From contig NW_026971690.1 in assembly GCF_963678635.1 (NCBI RefSeq), positions 42,141-106,140 on the forward strand: DNA of 64,000 bases, in the 5' to 3' direction. Positions within the stretch are counted from its first letter, which is position 1, and each line of letters begins with the position of its first letter. A model generated the notes under the pieces. That model was not told where the DNA came from and did no database searches. It saw only the letters and a program-made list of their open reading frames with translations. Position numbers and translations under genes: made by a program. The DNA is from Symsagittifera roscoffensis. Taxonomy: Eukaryota > Xenacoelomorpha > Acoela > Convolutidae. Below, one piece after another: positions 1 to 11,610 of this stretch.

Positions 1-218
1 GAAGCAGAAAAGGGATTCCCGGTGAGTGAAGCCTAAGGTCTACCAATAAATGCGAAGTCCTTGTTGGGATCGGTCACGTCAAACTTTGTTGGAAGCCATT
101 ACCCGTTACACATGTCGTACCCAAGTGAGTACGAATGGCAACAATGTGGCATCACTCACACCAGCTGCTTAAGAAAATGTGGGGGCCGTGCCAACAAGAC
201 CCAGAGTAGAGGACTTGA

Positions 219-640
219 GTGATTCCTGGGGAGAAAAATCTTGAGTTTGGAGAAGGGAATTTCTACTTTTTTTCACATTGTTTTTGCAGCAAAATTATTG
301 GATGGATCTTGTGGATATTGCTTTTATCTCTAATTCTTCCTGTTCAATGCTCCTGTTCAAGTTACTATCCACCTCATTTATCATCTTCTACCTCTCTGCT
401 TTGTCGACGGAGCTTCGTTTCCACAAGCCAGTCGAAAAAAATTTCTTCCTCACTCTCGTTTTTGGTTGGGTCACTCTTCATTTCATTATTCAAGTTTTCC
501 ACGGAATCTCCTGTTCATATGATCGCTTATGTCTTGCAACGCCCCGGAAATATTTTCTCTGTTGACTTCTTCAATGATTCCCTTGAATGTCACTTTCTTG
601 CTTTAGATCTTTAAGGATGTCTCGTCCATCGCGTGTCCTG
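219..640 (-). repeat. Direct-repeat segment shared with 2,370-2,770 and 10,240-10,620
   Basis: This stretch aligns by eye with 2,370-2,770 and 10,240-10,620. All three share a GTTTCCAC...TCGAAAA...TTGGTTGAG-like core and a following ACTTCCTT/GATTGTTT region. On the minus strand it reads as a charged, Glu-rich segment with stops, which would suit a linker of the antisense retroelement. No domain is recognised. It precedes or follows pol pieces in different orders, so the region has been rearranged. Confidence 0.45.
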
Positions 641-1330
641 GAATACTGTCCACAATGATATGGAATACTGTTCACAATGAAATGGAACGTTTCGCAATGC
701 ATTGGTCTGCTGCCCTCGGATTTGAATTCTTTGCTTCTCTTACTTTGCAAGATTCCTCAGGTTTCTGAGTTTCTCTTGAGAGATCTTGCATGATCGACAT
801 ACCTCTAGCTCAACCTTTGCCATCACTTCATACTCGCGTAAATTGTCAAAACATAACGCGAGACTTGTTTTGTTTGAAGGTTTTTCAGACCAGGTTGGAC
901 TTATCCTTCCATTTCAAACGTGCCCTTGGTGTAGTACTCCTGAGATTGCTAGACTGAGGCATCGGTATCTAGAACGTTTGTGCCATTTTCTGTTGGGATC
1001 CCCGAGACCAGGACTTCACACAACTCTATCTTGATTTTCCGGAAAATTTCCTCGGCTCCAGTTCCCGGTTAATTTCTTAGTGTTGTGTGTCATCAGTTGC
1101 TGGTTGGGATATAAATTGTCAGCATGCCCCTCTATGAACTCCCTGAAGCAGTTCACGAAGCCGGGGAACTCATAAGCTAGTGTTCCATCTTGTGTAATTT
1201 CTACGTTAAGACAGCTCCTCTTGCATATGAATCAGTCCTTATGCCCTGTTTGTCTACAAATCTCCCCCAAAATTTTTAAAAGTCTCATAGGATTTCGAAC
1301 TTTGATAGTTTATACTTTATGCCTGCCCTT
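640..1330 (-). pseudogene. Antisense Ty3/gypsy RT-RNase H fragment, copy 0
   Basis: The minus strand carries a degenerate version of the RT C-terminus and RNase H linker seen more clearly at 3,215-3,990. The match includes the stretch ending in 'GGGATCCCCGAGACCAGGACTTC' and the TTTTCCGGAAAAT motif just above it. Several stops interrupt it. It is the most decayed and shortest of four co-oriented copies and may continue off the left edge of the window. Confidence 0.45.
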
Positions 1331-1900
1331 TTTAATGAAAGCAAATGACAGCTAGGCGCTCGATGTGATCACTGAGTGTGGATGTTGCGATTACTATGTC
1401 ATTTAAGTAACACATTATCACTGGGCCAAATTTTTTCATCGCAGCCTTTGGAGCCTTATATTAGTCACTGGATCGTTGCAGTTGCGTTGCAGAGCCCAAA
1501 AACATGCTTTTCCAATGCAAAAATCCTAATTCACCTAACGTGTTTCTGGACGTGTTCTTCGAAATTTTTTCCGTTCTTTTTGGACTTTGTGGCTTTCTGT
1601 TCTTTTCCTGTCTGCAATGCTATTTTTGCGGTATCGCCTCTGTACACAAAAAATGGGGAAAAAATGATCCAAATAGTTGTCTAAAAGTTTGTTGTTAATC
1701 ACGTAGCTACCGTTTCTAATCTACCAATTTTGCTTTCTAGTTTCTAAGAACTAAGCCAAAAATAGTACGGAACCCCACCTTCGCAATTCACTTCTTAATA
1801 CAGCTTTTTACAGCAATTTGCCTAGGTTTCTCTAGTAACGCGAGACTTGTTTTGTTTGAAGGTTTTTCAGACCAGGTTGGACTTATCCTTCCATTTCAAA

Positions 1901-1952
1901 GTTCACCGTAATACTCGCGCTAGCTGATTGCTGCGCGAGTATTACGGTGAAC
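1901..1952. repeat. Perfect 20-bp inverted repeat (foldback)
   Basis: Bases 1,901-1,920 (starting GTTCACCGTAATACTCGCG) are exactly complementary to 1,933-1,952, with a 12-base spacer. It sits inside the antisense retroelement debris, next to a segment that also appears without it near 890-920. It therefore looks like a small foldback insertion or MITE remnant. No flanking duplication was identified. Confidence 0.75.
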
Positions 1953-2771
1953 CTGGCGACTGCACTAGGTTTCTTCTCGAGAATGTGTAGTCTGGAGTCA
2001 TCGGAGAGGTTAGAGTCACTGGACCTCATAGTGTTGTGTGTCATCAGTTGCTGGTTGGGATCTGCGAACTCTGATATGATAAAAGAACGTCAATTGCTAC
2101 TCTTTCTCTTTGAACATCCTTACTCCGCAGCTCCACCGTGTTCTGGTGAGTTTCATCATATCATTTTCAAGTTGTGTTTCAATTTCTTCTCTACCCTTGT
2201 GGGGGTCTTTGGTCTTATCCTCCCAGTGCGTTACTACCTCTTGCTCAGGTTGTGTTTAGAGAAAACGTCCTGGTTCTGTTCTAAGACCTTCTTAATTGCT
2301 TAGAAGTATTGTTCGTCCGTAATTTTCCCCCTTAAGCTTCTCTTTCAAATTCATGCAAAACTTTGGGCTCATGACTGTTTCCTATTTGTCAGACTCTACG
2401 CTTGTTCTGACGTTGCTGTTGTAAACATATTTGCCGTAAGGGTCTTCTGAATACTGCTATCATCTCTATTTATTGCCTTCACTGATCAAGTCGCAATCAA
2501 TATCACAAACCTCTGATGATTTGACAACTTCTAGCTCTCTATCGTGTCGTTTGAGTTTCGTTTCCACCAGCAATTCAAATAGTTTTTTTTCTTCTTCAAT
2601 CTTGTTTTTGCTTGAGACACTCTCCTACTCTGTTTTCAAGGTCTCCCTGGACAACTTTTTTGTTCCGTAAGCTCGTTCAAGACTTCCTTTTCCCGTGATT
2701 GTTTAGGGATTGGGTTTCCTAATTTTTCCTTAAATGTCACCGTCTTGCTTTTCTCCGTAAAGGGTAACTAC

Positions 2772-2959
2772 ACAACTAGAAACTGAAAATTTAGTAGAAA
2801 TACTACTTAATTATCCAATGGTTTATGCTACATGTAAATTTCATATTGGAAAAATATATACACCACTACATCCACCTTTAAAACTAGACGCAGTTTTCAA
2901 AAAACAACGAGCAAGTTAAGTTCAAATTCACGTAAAAGATAAAGTTAATCGATTACCAG
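2772..2959 (+). pseudogene. Plus-strand RT fragment related to the 14.1-37.0 kb element
   Basis: About 190 bases match the N-terminal RT region of the large element at roughly 20,825-21,005. The shared core is the stretch encoding 'DAVFKKQRAS', and the flanking codons for a TATCKF-like and a DKVNRL-like segment also correspond. The orientation is plus, opposite to the debris around it. A TAA follows the RAS codons. It is an isolated piece with no LTR next to it, so it is probably a fragment left by recombination or a truncated insertion. Confidence 0.7.
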
Positions 2960-3214
2960 ATTTGCGTTGCAGAGCCCAAAAACATGCTTTTCCAATGCAA
3001 AAATCCTAATTCAACTAATTGTTTCTCTAATATCTTCATTATAAAAGAAACTCATTTGCTACTCTTTCTCTTTGAACATCCTTACTCCGCAGCTCCACCG
3101 TGTTCTGGTGAGCCTAATTGTTTCTCTAATATCTTCATTATAAGAGAACCTCAATTGCTACTCTTTCTCTTTTGAACATCCTTACTCCGCAGCTCCACCG
3201 TGTTCTGGTGAGTT
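2960..3214 (+). repeat. Short tandem duplication of ~95 bp, plus earlier dispersed copies
   Basis: The segment from TTGTTTCTCTAATATCTTC through CCGTGTTCTGGTGAG occurs twice in tandem (about 3,020-3,113 and 3,117-3,211), and its second half occurs again at 2,085-2,150. The stretch at 2,963-3,015 repeats 1,480-1,535. No coding sense was found. These are local duplications within the retroelement debris. Confidence 0.7.
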
Positions 3215-3990
3215 TCATCGATTATAGTAGGTGTCTTGAACATCATACGAACAACCCTCCAATCTCCCACCAATAATCTCGGGTCTGCCAGCCTCCCTTT
3301 CCTCTTGTATTTCATATGTTTTTATCTTCTTGCTGATGCTATCTGAACTCTGAAATTTATCTATAATTCGATGTTCTATTATTATGTTGTAACCATCCAG
3401 ACGCACGAACTAAGGTAGCTGTGACCCATAGAGTTGGTTTTCAGCTATAATTTTGCCCTGCTACCCACTTGCAGTTTGCATGGTGAACTTTTCAGACAAC
3501 ACCCATTTTTTTCCACGAATGTTACCACAGCAAAAATGTCTGCTTTGTTTGCACCATGTTTCAGTTTTGAATTTTTCAGAACTTTGCTAACGTAAGTTAC
3601 CTGTGTCAGCACTATCTTTTCTTTTCAAACTTGCTCTTGTTGTATGAAGTTTTGTCGAGACCGCTACTACTGAGTTGACAGTATCTAGAACAAACATTCT
3701 ATTGGCATCCCCAAGACCGGGGCTTCAGATAACTCCATCTTCATTTTCCGGATTGCGTTTTGGCTCAATCGTTCAAGGTGAAATCCTTGCCTGTGCTTCT
3801 CGTCAATTGTTGCACGGATCTTACCATGTCAGCATATCCCTTGATGAACTCCCTATAGTAAATCGCAAAGAAAGGAAAGTAATCAGCTCTTGTTCCGTCC
3901 TGAGTGATTTCTACGATAAGGGAGCCTCCTTTGCATCTCCAACTGGTCTTATGCATTGTTTGTCTTCCATTTTCTCAGATACTTTTCTGA
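3215..3990 (-). pseudogene. Antisense Ty3/gypsy RT C-terminus to RNase H linker, copy A
   Basis: Best preserved of the four antisense copies. Minus-strand 3,956-3,765 encodes a block with 'YYREFIKGYADMV', matching the conserved Y-Y-R-x-F-I-x-G-x-(A/S) segment after the RT domain of Ty3/gypsy pols. Near 3,720 comes a 'SEAPVLGMP' linker typical of the step into RNase H. At 3,406-3,215 comes 'RLDGYNIIIEHR', the end of RNase H before the integrase zinc finger. Stops separate the blocks, so it is not functional. Family assignment rests on these motifs; finer lineage is not possible by eye. Confidence 0.7.
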
Positions 3991-4029
3991 GATCATTAGG
4001 AATTGGCAATTGATACGGGAAGCCTTAAG

Positions 4030-5260
4030 CCAATATATACGAAAAACATACGTGAAGCATTGAAAAACTGCGATCATATCTAATACGGGTAGCGCCAAGC
4101 CGTTGTAAAAAGAAGATTATCCAAGAAAAATATTTTTTGTTTAATAAATCTACGTAATTTACTGCTAGAATATTCAATGGTTTTGCTCAAACAGTAAACT
4201 CCAGCAATTTACCTTGTGTTTGATTTCATTTTGTTTTAGTGCGTACCCCTAGATCCGTAAAAAATTTCAGATGAATGAATTAACCACAAAAAACAAAGAT
4301 CTAAAGGCAATCTAGCCACAAAAGCTAACAATTAAAACCAAGAGACTGAAAGTAATTATGCTGCGTATGGTTAGCAACAAAAGTGCGAATATTTTCATGT
4401 GCATCATTTTTTTCGTCTATCTGGTAAGAAAATTCATTTCTGTTATCCGGAAAAAAAATGGTTTCAAATGCGCAGATCAAAGCTGCAGGACCTTGGTTCT
4501 TTAAGGCATAATCCAGGTCACTTGGACGTCTGCTGTATAGTTCATCCAGGATTGAAAATTTCAGAGATTTAGCCAAATTTTTTTCTCTTCATGGCTCTTT
4601 ATACCTCGAGAGCACTAGTATCATATGTTAAATGAGAGTGCTAGATGAAGAATTGACCCTAATTTATATAAAAAATGTTATTTCAAAAATCAACCGTAGC
4701 TTGGTTTTTCTGTCCAAAAATTTTCTGTCCAAAACAAGTAGAAATTGGACTCTCGTGTTATCTTAATATCAAAACATGCACAACCTGCTCATGAAAAAGA
4801 TCAACTCAAGTAGGAATGATAAACCGAAGCAATCATTGGTCAGTTTTTGTTTCTCGAAAGTTTAAACCTTTCTTGTGAGTTCTTTTTCAAAAGACTACAA
4901 ATGAAATGCACACAAAAATTGCAATTTCATTGTTTGTATCGTGCATCAATCATCAAAATCACCTTGTTTGTAAGTAGAATAGAAAGCACCCAACATAATC
5001 TAATATCAAGGTCAAACAATATGCAATAAAATATAACATAGGAAATTTTCTTAAAAAAATTATTCTTTGCTAAAGTACATAATATTCTATATAAAAAATT
5101 TATTTAAATAAGAAAAAATTGTATGAAACATCTACACTGGTTTAAAATCCTAAGGTTACTCGAAACTCCATTTTACAAGTAGTTTTTAATGTAATAGTTT
5201 ATTTCTTACTCAATTTTTTTTTCTATAATTTAGACTGTTTTCAAACGATGCTCAAGAAGT
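4030..5260. repeat. Non-coding spacer repeat, copy 1 of 3
   Basis: AT-rich sequence with no coding sense, shared with 8,130-9,890 and in part with 11,640-12,410. Shared marks include TAATACGGGTAGCGC near 4,085 and 8,170, the TTAGCAACAAAAGTG stretch near 4,372 and 8,960, and GTTTTTGTTTCTCGAAAG near 4,842 and 9,487. Relative to the second copy this one lacks about 450 bases (8,271-8,700). It lies between RT N-terminal-like and C-terminal-like antisense pieces, so it may be an old insertion that was copied together with them. Confidence 0.6.
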
Positions 5261-5560
5261 GTTTCTAGTGAAGGTGTACCGTCATGAGTTTCAGCAAATT
5301 TGACGCGTATGATTGCCCTTGTTTGAGTTGTCCTTTGGTTAGGAAACTTCTTTCACTCGTCTCTTTTTCAGGACGTCTCCTAGCCTTCTGTCAGCACCTT
5401 ATGTCTATGTTTCTCTTCATCAGGAAGCAAGGCTATTTGCAAGGAGTTTAAGACGGAGGAAAGGCAGCTATCTCTCTCAAACCTGGTTTCCGTCTAATCG
5501 GAATCATTACACTCTCAAAATCTTTTTGAAACCCTTGCCTTCTGTTCTTCATAATTCACT
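5261..5560 (-). pseudogene. Possible antisense RT N-terminal fragment
   Basis: The minus strand near 5,510-5,460 encodes 'MIPIRRKPGLREIAAF', which resembles the P-I-R-x-K-P entry to the RT domain of Ty3/gypsy elements. It is followed by stops. The same sequence lies at 9,889-10,165 with about the same damage. The assignment rests on a short motif. Confidence 0.35.
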
Positions 5561-6659
5561 TGTTATGGCAGACAAACAGAAGTCACAATTCATTATATTC
5601 GGTTATCGTAGTAAGAATGTTCTGCTTATAATTATTTTGGTATAAGTGGTTCCACTCTTCGACCGAAGTTTTTTTGATAATTACTACTACGATGTGAGTA
5701 AGTCCTATATTTACCGGGAAAAAATATTTCTCTGTTTTTCCGTCAATAACGGTGAATCTAGATTGTTGAAGGGGATTTCGAGTTATTGTTCCTTCTCTAT
5801 CTAGAAGAATCTCATGTTATCCTCACTGATAAAAAAGATTGCTGAGTTTTCCAAGGTTTATCTCAGGGTTATTCTATTCTCCTCTTAATTTGCTCGGGTT
5901 TTTTGCGTCAAATCTGATTTCATTAAGCTGATCTTCTGATCTCCGCCTAGAACAGGACGAGCTTTGATTATCTGTTTTTTATTGTACGCAAGGCTGGTCT
6001 TCCCCTTAACCCCCTCCTTAACTTTTCCTCGTGAGGTATTTATCTGAATTTACTAATTTTGGAATTTCCTTGAGCTCTGGCTCATTCTAATCTTCTTCCA
6101 GTTAAGAAACTTTATTCTCAAATAATTATGTTTTCATCAGGATCAAGATTTTATTACCGTCAGTGGTTTTTCTGATCTGTTTTTATTAATCTCGCTGACA
6201 CCAACCACTATAAGATTTTCTAGGATCTCCATATTTTGTGGTATAGGCCTGTTCTCTGGTTATCCCTGGCTGGTTATCTCTGCCTTCCCTGGGCTCAAGC
6301 GAGCAATTCTTCCTTTTTGTTCACTTGGTTAGTTCAAAATGTTTCCTAAAAATTTTAGTTGCTTTTTGTATCTTTTGGGGGAATCACAATTTGGAACAAA
6401 TTAACCCAGCGAGAATGGTTCTGCTCGCATTTTTTTTCTGTCGTTTCTTTACGCCTACAGAGATCATTCAATGCTTGTTGTTTCTAGACCCTCTTTCTTC
6501 TAAATCTGACGTGAAATCATTTCTCCTTCGTACTCTTTATAAAAATTGTCTATGGCTTTGTCCTCTCCATGCCCGTTAGGGTCATGACAGGTCAAATACC
6601 AGTCGTTGAGTGTTCTGTACTGTTTCAATCCCCTACAACTCTCTGAGTCAGTCTCTCAC
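5561..6659. other. No supported feature (AT/T-rich debris)
   Basis: No coding block, repeat boundary or RNA gene could be supported here. The plus-strand frame at 6,325-6,579 has no recognisable motif and a T-rich composition like the surrounding antisense debris. It probably belongs to the retroelement mosaic. Confidence 0.4.
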
Positions 6660-6959
6660 TCATTCATCAACCATAAACAGTAAACTTTGAACATATTCAC
6701 CAGCGTCCGATTTGATTGTGTCTTTCCACGCCACGAGGCCGTTGGTATAAGGATGATATGTTGTGGATTGTAGCTGCATTGCTTTCGAACTTTTGTTTAA
6801 TTTTTCATCAAGTCCCCACGAACACAGATCCGATATAGTTTGAATCTCGTTTTTAGGAGTTCTTTCAATGTCTTCAATAGTCCATACCGAGTATTCGAAA
6901 CATGCGTGTTTTCTTCCAACTTCATGCAAACAGACCATACAATTTTCATACAGTTTCAA
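6660..6959 (-). pseudogene. Antisense Ty3/gypsy integrase core fragment
   Basis: A 99-codon minus-strand frame ends in a block with 'QSTTYHPYTNGLV', the conserved T-x-Y-H-P-x-(T/S)-N-G-x-(V/A)-E segment around the third catalytic residue of retroviral-type integrases. The residue expected to be the catalytic Glu reads Ala ('GLVAWK'), so the fragment would be inactive. The upstream part ('HEVGRKHACFEY') is also found at 10,170-10,220, next to a different partner, which points to rearrangement. Confidence 0.65.
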
Positions 6960-7057
6960 AAATCATTGAAAAAAGATTCAATACAGTTTCTCCGGCTATT
7001 TGAACCAAATAAAACAGTCTGTTAATGAAAAACAACTACGTTTATTTTTTTGGGAGA

Positions 7058-7116
7058 AAAAAATGGTTATCCTACAATTTCCATATATGAAAATTGTATG
7101 ATAACCATTTTTTCAT
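7058..7116. repeat. Near-perfect hairpin
   Basis: AAAAAATGGTTATC...CAATTT pairs with AAATTG...GATAACCATTTTTT across a short CATATATG centre, with one or two unpaired bases. It is an isolated foldback of about 55 bases in the antisense debris and may be a tiny MITE or a former terminator-like palindrome. No function is claimed. Confidence 0.6.
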
Positions 7117-7179
7117 GAAAGGCAAGGTTTTCAAAAACTTGTTAAAACTTGTTTATAGACAAATTTAGATTTTGTGTAT

Positions 7180-7300
7180 AAATCAAACCGCTCATTTTGA
7201 AGCAAGATTTTGAGCGTAATTGTCTAAAAAAACCGCTCAAACCGCTCAAATCTTGCTTCAAATTAGGTGAAAAATCTCGACTCGGGAGCGTTTTGAAACG
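7180..7300. repeat. Degenerate repeat shared (inverted) with 39,920-40,010
   Basis: The stretch contains two AACCGCTCA motifs and two inverted CTTGCTTCAAA/TTTGAAGCAAG motifs, followed by AAAAATCTCGACTCGGGAGCG. The reverse complement of this arrangement appears at about 39,925-40,010. It is therefore an interspersed family with internal inverted structure, of unknown class. Confidence 0.5.
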
Positions 7301-7334
7301 AATCAATTTGTCGAGCCATCTCATCAGGGTTATA

Positions 7335-8110
7335 CCGTCTTAGGTGTCTTGAACATCATACGAACAACCCTCCAACCGTCTCACCAATCATCTCGGGTCT
7401 GCCAGCCTCCCTTTTATTTTGTATTTTATAAATTTTCGTCTTCCTGATCAGGCTATCTGAATTCTGATGTTTATCTATAATTCGATGTTCTATTATTATG
7501 CTGTAACCAGCCAGATGCACGAACTAAGGTAGCTGTGACCCATTAAGTTGGTTTTCAGCTATAATGTTGCCCTGCTACCCACTTGCAGTTTGAATGGTGC
7601 TTCTTTCAGACATCACCTATATTTTTCCACGAAGGTTTTCACTGCGAAATTATCTGCTTTGCTACCGTATGTTCGGAATTTTTCAGAACTTTGCTACCGT
7701 AAGTTATCTGTGTCTGAACTATCTTTCCTTTTTCAAACTTGCTCCTGGTGTATGAAGAATAACCGAGACCGCTACTACTGAGTTGTCAATATCTAGAACA
7801 AACATTGTTTTGGCATCCCCAAGACCGGGGCTTCAAACAACTCCATCTTGATTTTCCGGAATGCGTTTTGGCTTGATCGTTCCATGTGAGCTCTTGCCTT
7901 TGCTTCTCGTCATATTTTGCATGGAAATTACCATGTCAGCATATCCCTTGATGAACTCCCTATAGTAAACCGTAAAAAAAGGGAAGCTAATCTGATGGTG
8001 ATCCGTCCTGGGTGATTTCTATGTTAAGACAGCCTCCTTTGCATTTGCAACTGGTCTTATGCAATGCTTGTCTACCATTCCCTCTGATATTTTTTGAGAC
8101 AATAGAAATT
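7335..8110 (-). pseudogene. Antisense Ty3/gypsy RT-RNase H fragment, copy B
   Basis: This is a second version of 3,225-3,990, colinear over nearly its whole length. It begins with TAGGTGTCTTGAACATCATACG on the plus strand and includes the CTACCCACTTGCAGTTTG and CCAAGACCGGGGCTTC stretches. It has different stops from copy A, so the two decayed separately. The integrase fragment at 6,660-6,959 lies downstream on the minus strand, as expected for the RT-RH-IN order. Confidence 0.65.
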
Positions 8111-8129
8111 GGCAATGATACGGAAAGCA

Positions 8130-9890
8130 TTGAGCCCTTATATACGGGAAGCATACGTAAAGAATTGATAAATGGCGATAGTTGCTAATACGGGTAGCGC
8201 TGAGCCGTTGTATGTAAGAAAAAAGATTATCTCTGGAGTTTATTGTTTGGTTAATAAATCTACGTAATTAATTTTTAATCAAGGCAACGCTTGGGGTAGA
8301 GGAGTTCAGTACTTCTCTGTTTGTGATAATCAATGTACCGGGGAATAATTGTAAAATTAATGCATGTTTTAATTATGATTTATCAATGGAACGTCAGCAA
8401 AAGTTGCATCCATGTTTTTAAAATTTATTGATGTATATGCTTCTTTAAAGTTCCATATTTTGCGATATAGTTAAACAGCAGATTAAGAAATTCAAAAGCA
8501 TGCTGTTTTTTTAAAAATATTGTAGGAAATATTTAAATGAGCTAAGTACAAATACATATTTAGAAAAAAAAAACATTTCAAATCCAGCCAGTGTCTCACA
8601 ATATTCAGAACAATATCTGTCTAGATGTTGGGCTTGACCATCTATATATTAAGCTCTTGTCAAAAAAGAAATTCATGCAGGCTTAAAACTGTATGACAAT
8701 TTTAGTACATTCGAGGGATTCGCTCAAGCTCAAACAGTAACCCCAAGCAATTTACATAGTGTTTGACATCATTTTGTTTTGATGCGTACCCTTTGATCCG
8801 CCAAAATTTCAGATGAATGACTTAACCACTTAAAACAAAGATCTAAGGGAGGCAACCTAGTCTTAAAAAAAGAAACACTTTCAACCAATCAAATTATTTT
8901 TTATTCAAAATTGCAAGCTAACAATTAAAACCAAGAATCTGAAAGTAATTACGTTGCGTATGGTTAGCAACAAAAGTGAGAATATTCTCAAGTGCGTTAT
9001 TTTTTTCGTCTATCATTTCTGATATCCGGGAAAAAAAAACTTTCAGATCCGCAGACAAAAACTGCAGGATTTTGGTTCTATACAGCATACTCCAGGTCAC
9101 TTGGACGTCTGCTTTATAGTTCATCCAAGATTGAAATTTTCAGAGATTTAGCGAAACCTTTTCTCTTCATGGCTCTTCATACCTCAACACTCTTATCCTA
9201 GATTAAATGAGAGTTCTAGACGAAGAATTGACCTAAGTTATATAAAAAATTTGATTTCAAAAATCAACCGTAGCTTGGCTCTTCTGTCCAAAAATTTCGA
9301 GTCTGGATTAATTTAACAAGACTTTTTCGGTTTCAACACGTCATTCTGAGTATTCAAGTTTCGTTTCGGTTTTCAAAACAGGTAGAAATCGGATTCATGT
9401 GTTATCATAACATGAATACATGCGCATCCTGCTCATGAAAGAGATCAACTCAAGAAGGAATGAAAAACCGAAGAAATCATTTGTCAGTTTTTGTTTCTCG
9501 AAAGTTTAAACCTTTCTTGTGAGTTCTTTTTCGAAAGACGTCAATTTAAATGCACACAAAATTGCAATTTCATTGTTTTTTTTTGCGCATCAATCATCAA
9601 AACCACCTTGTTTGTAAGAAGAATACAAAGCACCCAACATAATCTAATCTCAATGACAAACAACATGCAATAAAATATAACAGGAAAACTTCTAAAAAAA
9701 AAGTTATTCTTTGATAAAGCACATACTATTCTATATAAAAAATTTATTTAAATTTAAAAAAATTGTATGAAACATCTACGCTTGTTGAAAATCCTAAGGT
9801 TAATCGAAAGTCCATATTTACAAGTAATTTTTAAAGTAATAGTTTATTTCTTACTCAATTTTTTTTCTTTAATTTAGACTGTTTTCAAAT
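8130..9890. repeat. Non-coding spacer repeat, copy 2 of 3 (longest)
   Basis: This is a longer version of 4,030-5,260. It contains an internal 450-base portion (8,271-8,700) that is absent from copy 1 but present at 11,780-12,240. No coding sense is visible on either strand. A short plus-strand frame at 8,992-9,201 and its antisense partner are shadows. Confidence 0.6.
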
Positions 9891-10330
9891 GATGCTCAAG
9901 AAGTGTTTCTTGTGTAGGTGTACCGTCATGAGTTTCAGCAAATTTGACGCGTATGATTGCCCTTGTTTGAGTTGTCATTTGGTTAGGAAATTTCTTTCAC
10001 TAGTCTCTTTTTCAGGACGTCTCCTAGTCTTCTGTCAGCACCTTATGTCTATAATTCTCTTCATCAGGAAGCATGGCTATTTGCAAGGAGTTTGTGACGG
10101 TGGAAAGGCAGCTACTTCTCTCAAACCTGGGTTCCGTCTAATCGGGATCATCACACTCTCAATCTTCAATTGTCCATACCGGGTATTCGAAACATGCGTG
10201 TTTTCTTCCAACTTCATGCAAACAGTTGGATTCATGACTTTGTCCTATTGGTCAGACCCCAAGCTTTTTGTTGTAAATGTACTTGTCGGAAGGGTTTTTT
10301 GGATAATGCTATGATCTCTATTTCCTACCC
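9889..10330 (-). pseudogene. Antisense RT N-terminal-like fragment, second copy
   Basis: Repeats 5,240-5,530 nearly base for base (GATGCTCAAGAAGTGTTTCT, ACGCGTATGATTGCCC, CAGGACGTCTCCTAG). It then continues into the CGAAACATGCGTGTTTTC stretch that is also at 6,895. The plus-strand 141-codon frame here is a shadow of this repeat. Weak similarity to the RT entry motif on the minus strand is the only coding hint. Confidence 0.4.
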
Positions 10331-10929
10331 TTCACTGATCAAGTCGCTATCTCACAGACTACACGACAGAGACAAACTAGAAGTTGACAAATCCCCGTTT
10401 CCACCACCAACTCGAAAAGATTATCTTTTTCAATCTCGCATTTGGTTGAGGCGCTCTCCTACTCTGTATTCAGGTTTTCCACGGACCAATTTTTTTGTTC
10501 AATAATCTTGTTGAAGACTTTCCCACTCCCTGGATTGTTTAAAGAGTGTGTTTTTTAATAGTTTTCTTAAAAGTCGCCGTCTTGATTCCCTTCTTTAAGG
10601 ATATCTCGTTCACGGTATGCTCTGCAATCAAGTTAGAGATTGATTGGATTTTTTTGTCTTATTCAATCGGATTTGCTTTTTTCTTCTTTATGCTCTCGCT
10701 TTGGATTTATCAGTATCCTGGACTCCGCTTAATGCACATTCATCTAGACTGTTCTAAACTACCTTGTCTCGAAATTGTTTACGCTCGGAGCTCATCTTAA
10801 CATGACCTTGATCGACTTGTTTCCAGTCGCAACATTTTGGTCGAAGATTTGTTTAAGCAACTTGGAAGCAAGTATTGTTTCTACGGTTATTAGGTCATCC
10901 CTTGATAGTAATTTGGCTGCTGTCTCCAG

Positions 10930-11610
10930 CCTCCTGCCGCCTTCTATCCTCTCGGGTATTTCAGTCTTCCTTTTCTCTTATGTTTCAAAAATGTCTCTCT
11001 TCTTGCTCAAGTTATCTGGATTCTGATGCTTGTCTATAATTCGGTGATCTATTATCATTTTGTAACCATCCAGACGCACGGTCCATCTACTAAGTTAGCT
11101 GAGATCCATAGTGCTTATTTATAGCTATAATATTGTCCTGCTACCCACTTGCAGTTTGAATAGTGCACTTCCCACGTAAGCTCTTTATTGTTCGACGAAG
11201 ATTATCATTGCGAAACTTTCAGCTTTAATTGTATCATAATTCATTTCGGTATCTCTTTGGATTTTACCACTTCCCTATCAGCACTGTCTTTCCTTTTCAA
11301 AATAGTTCTTTCTCTAAGTCGTTAGTTTCTAGAACAAACATTCCGTTGGTATCCTCAAGACCGGGGCTTCATACAACTTCATACAGCTTTTAGGCTTTTT
11401 CATTCCTGGCGAATTTCTTGCTTATTCGTCTCATCAGTTGTTGCATGGAACATATCAGCATATGCAGCATATGCAGCATATCCCTTGATGAGCTCTCTGT
11501 ATTAAATCGCAAGGGCGAGGAAACTCATCAGCTGATGATCCGTCCTGGGTGATTTTTACGCTAAGACAGCCTCCTTTGCATCTGCAACTGGCATTATGCA
11601 ATTTTTGCCT
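10930..11610 (-). pseudogene. Antisense Ty3/gypsy RT-RNase H fragment, copy C
   Basis: A fourth co-oriented copy of the RT C-terminus to RNase H segment, recognisable by the CTACCCACTTGCAGTTTGAAT, GAACAAACATTC and CAAGACCGGGGCTTCATAC stretches in the same order as in copies A and B. It carries a small local triplication of CATATGCAG near 11,457-11,482. Stops interrupt all frames. Confidence 0.6.

Noticed and set aside
219-614. 131-codon plus-strand frame near the left edge
   Set aside because: Ser/Leu/Phe-rich translation of a repeat also present near 2,500 and 10,400; the coding sense of the region is on the minus strand.
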